A stretch of 64,000 nucleotides of DNA, taken from contig NZ_FXAP01000001.1 in the NCBI RefSeq assembly GCF_900177615.1, positions 130,825-194,824 of the forward strand, written 5' to 3'. The stretch comes from Plantibacter flavus. Its GTDB lineage: Bacteria; Actinomycetota; Actinomycetes; Actinomycetales; Microbacteriaceae. A program made the translations under genes and the position numbers. Under the pieces are notes generated by a model. It worked only from the letters and a program-made list of their open reading frames with translations. It was not told the origin of the DNA and did no database searches. Below, piece by piece: positions 55,541-62,591 of this stretch. Positions within the stretch are counted from its first letter, which is position 1, and each line of letters opens with the position of its first letter.

Positions 55541-55572
55541 ACAGCCCGAATGGCATTCGCCGTTCGGGCTGT
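55541..55572 (+). terminator. Terminator of groES
   Basis: A 13-bp stem (55541-55553 with 55560-55572, one G-U) has the loop CATTCG, followed by GTCCGTTT. It confirms groES as a single-gene unit. Confidence 0.85.
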
Positions 55573-55609
55573 GTCCGTTTCCGGAGGGTGTCGCGGGGAG
55601 TCGCGGGTC

Positions 55610-55615
55610 TAGCCT
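55610..55615 (+). promoter_or_regulatory. -10 box six bases before rarD
   Basis: TAGCCT ends six bases before GTG 55622. No ribosome site is present, so a leaderless transcript is likely. The -35 is not clear. Confidence 0.45.
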
Positions 55616-55621
55616 GGACCA

Positions 55622-56638
55622 GTGCAGAACCCCAGCGATCCAGCCGACGTCGACCTCCACCCCGTCACCGTCGACGGCGGCGGGGATCGACGTGCGAGTG
55701 TGGCCGTACCCCAGCAGGGGAGCCGGTCTGGACTGCTCTCGGCGGTCGCCGCCTACTGCCTCTGGGGAGCGCTCCCGCTCTACTTCATCGCCCTCGCGCC
55801 GGCCGGGGCCTTCGAGGTGGTGGCATGGCGGATCCTCTTCTCCCTCGTCTTCTGTGCCGTCCTCATCCTGGCGACCCGTTCCTGGCGCCGGCTGTTCGGC
55901 ATCCTCCGCCAGCGCCGCATCGTCCTGACGATGGGCCTCGCCGGGGCGCTCATCTACGTCAACTGGCAGACCTACGTCTACGGTGCGCTCAACGGTCAGG
56001 TGGTCGAGGCGTCGCTCGGGTACTTCATCAACCCGATCGTGACCGTCTTCCTCGGCGTCTTCTTCCTCCGTGAGCGGTTGCGTCCGGCTCAGTGGGCCGC
56101 GGTGGTCGTGAGCGTGATCGCGGTCCTGGTCCTCGCGATCGGGCACGGCAGCGTCCCCTGGATCGCCCTCATCCTGGCTTTCTCGTTCGGCCTCTACGGC
56201 TACATCAAGAAACTCGTGGGCGGTTCGGTCGACGCCGTGTCCGGGTTGACGCTCGAGACCGTGTGGTTGATGCCGGTCGCGGTCGCCCAGCTCATCGCGG
56301 TCGGCGTGACCGGTGGGCTGACCATCGGCACCGTGGGCGTCGGGCACGCCCTGCTGCTCGTCGGCGCCGGTGTCATCACCGCCGTCCCACTCCTGCTGTT
56401 CGCGGCGGCGGCCCGCCGCCTCCCGCTCACCTGGATGGGGTTCATCCAGTACTTCGCACCGATCATCCAGTTCGTCGTGGGTGTCGCGGTCCTGCACGAG
56501 GCGATGCCGCCGGAGCGCTGGTTGGGCTTCGGTCTCGTGTGGCTGGCGCTCGCGATCCTCACCGTCGACATGCTCGTCGCCTCCACCCGGGGTCGCCGGG
56601 CCGCCGGGGCCGAACGGCGCCGCTCGACGAGGGTCTGA
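55622..56638 (+). CDS. rarD: EamA-family transporter RarD
   Basis: The protein has 338 residues and about ten transmembrane helices, the ten-helix drug/metabolite transporter fold. GLLSAVAAYCLWGALPLYF, EVVAWRILFSL and NWQTYVYGALNG followed by EASLGYFINPI are typical of RarD. The substrate is unknown despite the name's link to chloramphenicol. The first 35 residues are a polar cytosolic start. It lies between the groES terminator and the liv binding-protein gene. Confidence 0.9.
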   Translation: MQNPSDPADVDLHPVTVDGGGDRRASVAVPQQGSRSGLLSAVAAYCLWGALPLYFIALAPAGAFEVVAWRILFSLVFCAVLILATRSWRRLFGILRQRRIVLTMGLAGALIYVNWQTYVYGALNGQVVEASLGYFINPIVTVFLGVFFLRERLRPAQWAAVVVSVIAVLVLAIGHGSVPWIALILAFSFGLYGYIKKLVGGSVDAVSGLTLETVWLMPVAVAQLIAVGVTGGLTIGTVGVGHALLLVGAGVITAVPLLLFAAAARRLPLTWMGFIQYFAPIIQFVVGVAVLHEAMPPERWLGFGLVWLALAILTVDMLVASTRGRRAAGAERRRSTRV

Positions 56639-56718
56639 ACAGCGGATTCCAGCGCTGATCGCGCGACCACTGCAGGAAAAACGCGAAACAGGCCCTCCTG
56701 AGGTAACGATTTGGTCGT

Positions 56719-56734
56719 GTTACACGCTTGTAAC
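56719..56734 (+). promoter_or_regulatory. Candidate GlnR-type operator
   Basis: GTTACA-CGCT-TGTAAC is a perfect inverted repeat and fits the actinobacterial GlnR layout GTNAC-N6-GNAAC (GTTAC, six bases, GTAAC). A further GTAAC lies at 56703-56707. It is 11 nt upstream of the -35 of the binding-protein gene. Nitrogen control is an inference. Confidence 0.5.
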
Positions 56735-56744
56735 GTCAACGACA

Positions 56745-56773
56745 TTGTCCAGCGCACGTGCAGCGGATAACTT
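56745..56773 (+). promoter_or_regulatory. Promoter of the binding-protein gene
   Basis: TTGTCC (56745-56750) and TAACTT (56768-56773) are 17 bp apart. The leader is about 45 nt, and AAGGAG (56816-56821) is the ribosome site. Confidence 0.7.
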
Positions 56774-56825
56774 GACTCAACGGCAGCCCCTGGAGCTGCC
56801 ACTCTTCTGACAAGCAAGGAGTACC

Positions 56826-58103
56826 ATGAGCGTCTTTTCGAAGGCCACGGCCGCTCGCTCCCGCCCACGTTCCATCGTTCTCGGTGGTATCGCACTGATC
56901 GGAGCCAGCGCGCTGGTTCTGAGCGGTTGCGCCTCAAGTGGTAGCGGCGACAGCGGCAGCAGCAGCAAGCCTGCTGGCGACCTGACCCTGAAGCTCGGCA
57001 CGGCGTTGCCGCAGACCGGTAACCTCGCGTTCCTCGGCCCGCCCGAGGAGGCCGGTGTCGGTCTCGCGGTCAAGGAGGTCAACGACGCCGACCTCGGCAT
57101 CAAGATCGACCTGACGCTCGGCGACTCCGGTGACTCCGACAACAAGGCGTACGCGACCGAGGTCCCCCGTCTCCTCTCCGAGGGCGTCACGGCCATCATC
57201 GGTGCAGCGTCCTCGGGTGTGTCGAAGCTCTTCATCGACGAGGTCACCGGCGCAGGCGTCATCCAGTTCTCCCCGGCGAACACCTCCGCGGACTTCACGA
57301 CGTGGGACGACAACGGTCTCTACTGGCGGACGGCGCCGTCCGACGTGCTGCAGGGCGAGGTCCTCGGGAACCTGATCGCGGAGGACGGCAACGCCACCCT
57401 CGGCATCATCTACCTGAACGACTCGTACGGCACCGGTCTCGCGAAGTTCACCAAGGAAGCGTTCGAGAGCGCCGGTGGTGAAGTGGTCGCCGAGCAGTCG
57501 TACAACACCGGCGACACCTCGTTCGACGCGCAGATCAGCGCGGTCAAGGCGGAGAACCCCGACGCGATCGCGATCATCGCGTTCGAGGAGACCAAGACGA
57601 TCGTCCCCGGTCTCGCGGGCTTCCCGTCGGACAAGCTCTACTTCGTGGACGGCAACCTCGCCGACTACAGCGCGGACTTCGCTCCGGGCACCCTGACGGG
57701 CGCCAAGGGCACGCTGCCCGGTCTCGACACCGCGAAGCTCGGTGACTTCACCGACCGCCTCCAGGCGTTCGTGAAGGACGAGGGCGGCGAGCCGCTGAAG
57801 GACTACAGCTACGCGGCTGAATCCTACGACGCCGTCATCCTGCTCGCCCTCGCGGCGCTGCAGGCCGGTTCGACCGAGGGTGCCGACATGGCAGCCGAGC
57901 TCCAGTCCGTGTCCGGTGGTAAGGACAAGGGCGAGAAGGTGACCACCTTCGAAGAGGGTGCGAAGGCCATCGCCGACGGCAAGAAGATCGACTACGACGG
58001 CAACTCCGGTCCGATCACGTTCGACGAGAACGGTGACCCGACCGAGGCGACCATCGGTATCTACCAGTACGGTGACGACAACAAGTACACCCGCACCAAC
58101 TAG
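56826..58103 (+). CDS. ABC transporter substrate-binding lipoprotein, branched-chain amino-acid type
   Basis: The protein has 425 residues. The signal has a basic start, a hydrophobic core and the lipobox VLSGC with Cys35, so it is a lipoprotein on the outer face of the membrane. The mature part is a periplasmic-binding type I fold (LKLGTALPQTGNLAFLGPPE, SYGTGLAKFTKEAFESAGGE, YDAVILLALAALQAG), as in LivJ/LivK. The ligand could be branched-chain amino acids, other amino acids, or amides such as urea. The permease and ATPase genes lie convergently at 59867-63905. A GlnR-like site and a good promoter precede it. Confidence 0.9.
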   Translation: MSVFSKATAARSRPRSIVLGGIALIGASALVLSGCASSGSGDSGSSSKPAGDLTLKLGTALPQTGNLAFLGPPEEAGVGLAVKEVNDADLGIKIDLTLGDSGDSDNKAYATEVPRLLSEGVTAIIGAASSGVSKLFIDEVTGAGVIQFSPANTSADFTTWDDNGLYWRTAPSDVLQGEVLGNLIAEDGNATLGIIYLNDSYGTGLAKFTKEAFESAGGEVVAEQSYNTGDTSFDAQISAVKAENPDAIAIIAFEETKTIVPGLAGFPSDKLYFVDGNLADYSADFAPGTLTGAKGTLPGLDTAKLGDFTDRLQAFVKDEGGEPLKDYSYAAESYDAVILLALAALQAGSTEGADMAAELQSVSGGKDKGEKVTTFEEGAKAIADGKKIDYDGNSGPITFDENGDPTEATIGIYQYGDDNKYTRTN

Positions 58104-58121
58104 TCGCCCATGCGACTGACG

Positions 58122-58145
58122 AGGCCCCGGAGTGATCCGGGGCCT
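58122..58145 (+). terminator. Terminator of the binding-protein gene
   Basis: A perfect 10-bp stem, AGGCCCCGGA with TCCGGGGCCT, has a GTGA tetraloop and is followed by TCGTCGTG. It lies 19 nt after the stop. Confidence 0.85.
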
Positions 58146-58200
58146 TCGTCGTGCCCGGCCGCAGATGCACCCCGCGGGTGGTGTGCCGTGTGTGGTGACG

Positions 58201-58419
58201 CCAGCGCGGTGCGCTGACGCGAGCGCGGGCCCAGCGCGTGGGCGCGGGTCTCCGGAGACCCGCGCCCACGCGCCTGGGTCGCGCTCACGCCGATTCCGAG
58301 CCCAGGCGGCACAGCGGGGCGCGCTCACGCCGGCGCACCGCGCTGGCGACGGGAGGGGCTCCTGCCAGCGCACCGCGCTGACGGAGGGTGCGGTGCGGTC
58401 ACGTCGGCGCACCGCGCTG
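58201..58419. repeat. GC-rich palindromic repeat block A, downstream of the nuclease gene
   Basis: This non-coding block holds a 38-bp perfect palindrome (58235-58272) and four copies of the 15-mer CAGCGC-(GGT/ACC)-GCGCTG: 58202-58216, 58331-58345 (CGGCGC variant), 58366-58380 and 58405-58419 (CGGCGC variant). Each 15-mer is a hairpin with a three-base loop. The part from 58235 to about 58345 is an inverted copy of block B: the 18-mer at 58280-58297 is the exact reverse complement of 59560-59577, and the 10-mer at 58307-58316 that of 59541-59550. The block lies between the binding-protein terminator and the stop of the nuclease-like gene. Confidence 0.85.
58235..58272. repeat. 38-bp perfect palindrome in block A
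   Basis: The 19-base left arm (58235-58253) and right arm (58254-58272) are exact reverse complements with no spacer, centred on CTCC/GGAG. Outside it, CCAG and CTGG extend the symmetry with one bulged base. Confidence 0.92.
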
Positions 58420-58443
58420 ACAGCGACCAGTTGGGCGCCCGGG

Positions 58444-59388
58444 TCAACGGAACGCGCGTTGCAGCCCCGCGCGCTCGAGCTTCGCGGCGAGCCGGCTCGG
58501 ATGGATGAGGTCCTCCCAGGTGGCGCGGACGACGGTGTACCCGAGCGCGCGTAGTCGGTCCTCCCGATGCTTCTCCGCCAGGACGATGTCGGCCACGTCC
58601 CGTCCCTGCGTGAACTCCTCCCGCACATACTTCTGGCGGCCGTCGAGTTCGAGGATGATGCGCTCGTCCGGCCAGACCGCATCGACCACACCGACTGGTC
58701 CGTCCGCGTCGGAGAAGGCCTGCTGCAGCACCGGCAGGGCGAAGCCGAGCTGCGCGATCACGACCCGCATCTTCGATTCGCCACCGTTCGCGGCGAGTGG
58801 GTCCGCGAACTCGATCGCAAAGCGCACCTGGCGCCCTCCCCGACGGCCCGGCAGATCTCGTGCGAGCGAGCGGAGCGCCGTCTCGTCGGTGAGCTTGAGC
58901 CGGAGGGCAGCGTCAGCGACGGCGACGGCGTCCTCGAGGCGGGCGATCCGAGCGAGATCGACAACGGTCCGAGCCGGGTCCGTGACCGCGAGCCCGTGCC
59001 GCATCCGTCGAGCGACCGAGCCCTGTGTCGTGTGACGGATGATGCCGGGTGCCGAACGCCCTCCGCGATCGCCGCTCGTCAGCGTGTGCACCTCGGGAGG
59101 CCACGGACCCACGATCGGGAGTCCCCACAACCGCGCCGCCGAATAGTGGCTGAACAATGCGTCCTTCCGGAGCGCGACGGCCGCCGCATCGATCCGGACC
59201 CGGTAGCGGTCATCGGGGGACAGCGAACTCCATATCGGTTCAGGGACGTAGATGCCCTTCCGCAGACGCACCAGGTCGCCGTCGCGGTGGGCGGCGCTCA
59301 CCAGACGTTCGGCTCCGACCCGACGTGCGTCGCGGACGAGGAGGAGTCCGTTCGGGCGGAGGAGCAGGTTGAGATCGAAGGATTCCAT
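58444..59388 (-). CDS. AbiEi-like / DUF559-type nuclease-fold protein
   Basis: The protein has 314 residues. The N-terminal part (about 1-85) is a winged-helix-like segment typical of AbiEi-type antitoxin N-termini (DGDLVRLRKGIYVPEP, FSHYSAARLWGLP). The C-terminal part (about 215-310) has the DUF559/Vsr-like nuclease pattern: PDERIILELDGRQKYVRE, then AEKHREDRLRALGYTVVRAT. The Asp and Glu-x-Asp positions and the following Lys/Arg suggest an intact metal-dependent nuclease site. No AbiEii toxin gene is next to it, so it is an orphan. ATG 59388 (MESFDL) was preferred to GTG 59421, which adds 11 polar residues. Palindromic repeat blocks in opposite orientation flank it. It lies in the same orientation as livHMGF. 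Confidence 0.8.
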   Translation of the reverse strand: MESFDLNLLLRPNGLLLVRDARRVGAERLVSAAHRDGDLVRLRKGIYVPEPIWSSLSPDDRYRVRIDAAAVALRKDALFSHYSAARLWGLPIVGPWPPEVHTLTSGDRGGRSAPGIIRHTTQGSVARRMRHGLAVTDPARTVVDLARIARLEDAVAVADAALRLKLTDETALRSLARDLPGRRGGRQVRFAIEFADPLAANGGESKMRVVIAQLGFALPVLQQAFSDADGPVGVVDAVWPDERIILELDGRQKYVREEFTQGRDVADIVLAEKHREDRLRALGYTVVRATWEDLIHPSRLAAKLERAGLQRAFR

Positions 59389-59491
59389 CGCCTCACCGTG
59401 CCCGTTCGCCTCCGCCGTCACCTCGTGTCGTGGAGAGGATGTGGAGAACTGCGCCCGTCCAGCCTGCGGTGGAGCGAGGGTGGAGTGGCAC

Positions 59492-59655
59492 CCAGCGCGG
59501 TGCGCTGACGCCAGCGCGGGTCGTCGGCCTCAGCGAGGGTCGCTGTGCCGCGAGGGCGGGGAATCGGCGTGAGCGCGGCTCCAGCGCGTGAGCGCGCGCC
59601 TCCGGAGGCCCGCGCTCACGCGCCAGGACCGCGCCCGCGTCAGCGCACCGCGCTG
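59492..59655. repeat. GC-rich palindromic repeat block B, upstream of the nuclease gene
   Basis: The block begins and ends with the 15-mer in opposite orientations (59493-59507 GGT form, 59641-59655 ACC form). It contains the near-perfect 38-bp palindrome 59585-59622 and segments that are reverse complements of block A (59541-59550, 59560-59577). It starts 104 nt from the nuclease start codon, on the 5' side of that gene. No gene is supported within it. Confidence 0.85.
59585..59622. repeat. 38-bp near-perfect palindrome in block B
   Basis: Arms 59585-59603 and 59604-59622 are reverse complements apart from one base. The left arm shares the start CGCGTG(G/A)GCGCG and the end CTCC with the palindrome in block A, so the two are copies of one element. 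Confidence 0.9.
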
Positions 59656-59677
59656 GCGAAAGGAGGAGGGAGAAATG

Positions 59678-59750
59678 CACAACTCCTCCGTCCCCGTCTC
59701 AGGAGGCCGTCTTGGTACGACGGTGCCCCTCGGGGGAGGGAGGAGTTGTG
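59678..59750. repeat. Nested inverted repeat between block B and livF
   Basis: CACAACTCCTCC (59678-59689) and GGAGGAGTTGTG (59739-59750) form a perfect 12-bp stem, extended by five more pairs after one mismatch. A smaller CCGTC-TTGGTA-GACGG type hairpin sits inside. The transcript would fold strongly on either strand. It may be a terminator for livF (stop 117 nt away), or belong to the repeat cassette. From 59751 to 59866 I see nothing else. Confidence 0.75.
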
Positions 59751-59866
59751 GTTCGTTCACCGGTCGGGATCCGGTGGCTTCTGGCCCGTCGCTCGGCACA
59801 CAGCCGGGACAGGCATGTTCGAGGGTACCGAAGTACCCGCCGACCCGCGAGTGGGGATCGCCCTGA

Positions 59867-60643
59867 TCAATCCTCGTCCTGGCCGAGCGTGCCCAGGTAG
59901 AGGCCGATCACCTTGTCATCCGAGAGGAGCTCGCGGCCCGTCCCGGTGTAGGCGTCACGACCCTGGTCGAGCACGTACCCGCGGTCGCAGATCTGCAGAC
60001 AGCGACGTGCGTTCTGCTCCACCATGATCGTGGTGACGCCGGCCTTGTTGATGTCCGAGACCCGGATGAACGCGTCGTCCTGACGCACGGGCGACAATCC
60101 CGCGGACGGCTCGTCGAGGAGCAGCACGTGCGGATCCATCATGAGGGCCCGCGACATCGCGACCATCTGGCGCTCACCACCCGACAACGAACCGGCGCGC
60201 TGCTTGAGCCGCTTGCCGAGTTCGCTGAAGATCCCGGTGACGAACTCGAGGCGTTCGTTGTACTGCTTCGGCTTCTGGAACAGTCCCATCTTGAGGTTGT
60301 CCTCGATGGAGAGGCTCGGGAACACGTTGTTCGTCTGCGGGACGAACCCGACGCCGCGCGCCACGAGCTTGTTCGCCCGGAGCCCCGTGATGTCCTCGCC
60401 GTTCAGCAGCACCTGCCCGCTGCGAACCTTCACCTGTCCGAAGATCGCTTTCAACAGCGTCGACTTCCCCGCACCGTTCGGTCCGATGATGCCGATGAGC
60501 TCGCCCTTCCGGGCGGTCAGGTTGGCACTGTTCAGGATGTTCACGCCGGGGAGGTACCCGGCGGTCAGATCGGTGACCTCCACGACCATCTCGGCGGTCT
60601 TGACCGCGGTGCCGCCGACCGGCACACCCTTCACGTCGCTCAT
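59867..60643 (-). CDS. livF: Branched-chain amino-acid-type ABC transporter ATPase LivF
   Basis: A 258-residue ATPase. IGIIGPNGAGKSTLLKAIFG is Walker A, the signature is LSGGERQMVAM and Walker B is VLLLDEPSAGLSP, with the switch His region in MVEQNARR. The N-terminus has a short extra polar stretch before EVTDLTAGY. Its ATG overlaps the livG stop by four bases. It is the last gene of the livHMGF operon. Confidence 0.95.
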   Translation of the reverse strand: MSDVKGVPVGGTAVKTAEMVVEVTDLTAGYLPGVNILNSANLTARKGELIGIIGPNGAGKSTLLKAIFGQVKVRSGQVLLNGEDITGLRANKLVARGVGFVPQTNNVFPSLSIEDNLKMGLFQKPKQYNERLEFVTGIFSELGKRLKQRAGSLSGGERQMVAMSRALMMDPHVLLLDEPSAGLSPVRQDDAFIRVSDINKAGVTTIMVEQNARRCLQICDRGYVLDQGRDAYTGTGRELLSDDKVIGLYLGTLGQDED

Positions 60644-61611
60644 TTCCGCTCCTCCTCGGGCTCGGCACCAGCCGCGAGCCGTTCGTCCTCGATCTCGGCG
60701 AGCAGCTCCTCGGCCGCAGCGCTGTCCTCTCCGGCGATCCTGCCGGTCACGACCCCGAGGTCGACGTCCTGGTGGCTCCCGAGGTAGGCGTCGATGACGG
60801 CGGGGTCCTCCATGACGGTGTCGGGCGGACCCTCGGCGACGACGCGACCCTCGGCCATGACGACCACCCAGTCGGCGATGTGCCGGACCATCTGCATGTC
60901 GTGCTCGACGAACAGCACGGTCATGCCCTCGTCCTTCAACGCCAGGATGTGGTCGAGCAGGGACTGCGTGAGCGCCGGGTTGACGCCGGCCATCGGCTCG
61001 TCGAGCATGACGAGCTTCGGGTCGCTCATGAGCGCCCGCGCCATCTCGAGGAGCTTCCGCTGCCCACCGGAGAGGCTGGCGGCGTAGTCGTCACGCTTCG
61101 TGTCGAGCTTGAAGCGGCGCAGGAGGTCCATCGCCTTGACCTCGAGGTCCTCCTCCTGCTTCCGCCAGAGCGGCTTCACCAGGCTGGAGAAGATGCCCTC
61201 GCCGGTCTGGCCGGTCGCGCCGAGCTTCATGTTCTCGAGCACCGTGAGCAGGCCGAGCGCCTTCGTCAACTGGAAGGTCCGGACCTGACCCATGCGGGCG
61301 ACCTTGAACGCCGGGACGCCCCCGAGGCTCTTGCCGTCGAAGTTCCATGTCCCGGTGTTCGGCTTGTCGAAGCCCGTCAGCAGGTTGAACAGCGTGGTCT
61401 TACCGGCACCGTTCGGGCCGATGAGGGCGGTGATCGCGTTGCGTGGCACCTCCAGGTGCTCCACGTTCACCGCCTGCAGGCCGCCGAAGGTCCGGGTGAC
61501 CTGGTCCGCGATGAGGATCGGGTCGACCTTCTTGACGCCCGGGACGATCTCGCCGACGTGGAGGCCGGTGGTCTTGACCGGTCGCGAGGTGGGTGAGCTG
61601 TTACTTGACAA
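60640..61611 (-). CDS. livG: Branched-chain amino-acid-type ABC transporter ATPase LivG
   Basis: A 323-residue ATPase. ALIGPNGAGKTTLFNLLTG, LSGGQRKLLEMARAL and LVMLDEPMAGVNP are Walker A, signature and Walker B; FVEHDMQMV carries the switch His. The protein exceeds the usual 255-260 residues by an N-terminal stretch of about 30 and an acidic C-terminal tail of about 45 (AAAEELLAEIEDERLAAG). It starts with TTG at 61611, overlapping the livM stop by 11 nt. Confidence 0.94.
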   Translation of the reverse strand: MSSNSSPTSRPVKTTGLHVGEIVPGVKKVDPILIADQVTRTFGGLQAVNVEHLEVPRNAITALIGPNGAGKTTLFNLLTGFDKPNTGTWNFDGKSLGGVPAFKVARMGQVRTFQLTKALGLLTVLENMKLGATGQTGEGIFSSLVKPLWRKQEEDLEVKAMDLLRRFKLDTKRDDYAASLSGGQRKLLEMARALMSDPKLVMLDEPMAGVNPALTQSLLDHILALKDEGMTVLFVEHDMQMVRHIADWVVVMAEGRVVAEGPPDTVMEDPAVIDAYLGSHQDVDLGVVTGRIAGEDSAAAEELLAEIEDERLAAGAEPEEERK

Positions 61612-62581
61612 AGGTCAGCTCCTTCTTGTTTCCGAGGATGCCTTGCGGCCTGAAGATGACGATCAGCATGAGCGCGACACCGACCAGCACGTAGCGGAGC
61701 GTCGACGCCTGCGTCGAGCTCATGAACGGCAGGACGTCCGCCTTCACGAGCGCCGGGAGGACGTTCGAGAGGAACGCCATGATCACCCAGAAGATCACCG
61801 AACCGAGCAGCGGCCCGAAGACCGTCGCGGCCCCTCCGAGGAGGAGGATCGTCCAGATGAAGAACGTGAGACTCGTGACGTACACGCTCGGCACGACCGC
61901 GGAGGGGAGTGCCAGCACCACCCCGCCGAGTGCGCCGAAGACACCACCGACGACGAGCGCCTGCATCTTGTAGGCGAACACGTTCTTGCCGAGGGCGCGC
62001 ACGGCGTCCTCGTCCTCGCGGATGCCCTTCAGCACGCGGCCCCACGGGCTGCGCATGAGGAGGAACACGAGGAGTGCGGCGACGGCGAGCAGCAGGATGC
62101 CGAAGATGCGGACCCACCACTGGTTCGCGTTGAGCTCCCACGGGCCGAAGCCGTAGATGCCCTCCGGGATCGGGTTCGCGGCCCGGAACCCGGCGTGGTA
62201 GTTGCCGAGTCCGTCCGCCGAGTTGGTGAACTCGTCGAAGACCTGCGTGGTGAAGAGGAGTCGGACGATCTCGGCCGCCGCGATGGTGACGATGGCCAGA
62301 TAGTCCGCCCGCAGTCGCAGGGTCGGGATGCCGAGGATGAAGGCGAAGACCACCGAGGCCAGACAGCCGACGATGATGCCCGCCCACCACGGGAGGTCGA
62401 AGCTCAGGATCGAGATGGCGTAGCCGTAGGCGCCGAGTGCCATGAACCCCGCCATACCGAAGTTCAACAGACCGCCGTAGCCGAAGTGCACGGCCAAGCC
62501 GAGTGCTGCGAGCGCGTACGCGATCGTCTCCGGGCTGATGACCCAAGCGAGCGTGTTCGAGAGAATGCTTCCCCAGTCCAT
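61601..62581 (-). CDS. livM: Branched-chain amino-acid-type ABC permease LivM
   Basis: A 326-residue permease with about eight to nine transmembrane helices. GYGGLLNFGMAGFMALGAYG and the coupling-loop motif SPWGRVLKGIREDEDAVRALGKN are the family signatures, and LLGGAATVFGPLLGSVIFWV follows. It pairs with LivH to form the channel. ATG 62581 is 10 nt downstream of the livH stop. Confidence 0.94.
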   Translation of the reverse strand: MDWGSILSNTLAWVISPETIAYALAALGLAVHFGYGGLLNFGMAGFMALGAYGYAISILSFDLPWWAGIIVGCLASVVFAFILGIPTLRLRADYLAIVTIAAAEIVRLLFTTQVFDEFTNSADGLGNYHAGFRAANPIPEGIYGFGPWELNANQWWVRIFGILLLAVAALLVFLLMRSPWGRVLKGIREDEDAVRALGKNVFAYKMQALVVGGVFGALGGVVLALPSAVVPSVYVTSLTFFIWTILLLGGAATVFGPLLGSVIFWVIMAFLSNVLPALVKADVLPFMSSTQASTLRYVLVGVALMLIVIFRPQGILGNKKELTFVK

Positions 62582-62591
62582 GCGCGTGCCC

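Noticed and set aside
58132-58554. Plus-strand open frame through repeat block A
   Set aside because: It reads through palindromic DNA and the end of the nuclease gene, has no ribosome site, and has a repeat-derived Arg/Ala-rich product.
59545-60027. Plus-strand open frame through block B into livF
   Set aside because: The same repeat-derived composition appears, and it overlaps livF, whose frame on the minus strand is certain.
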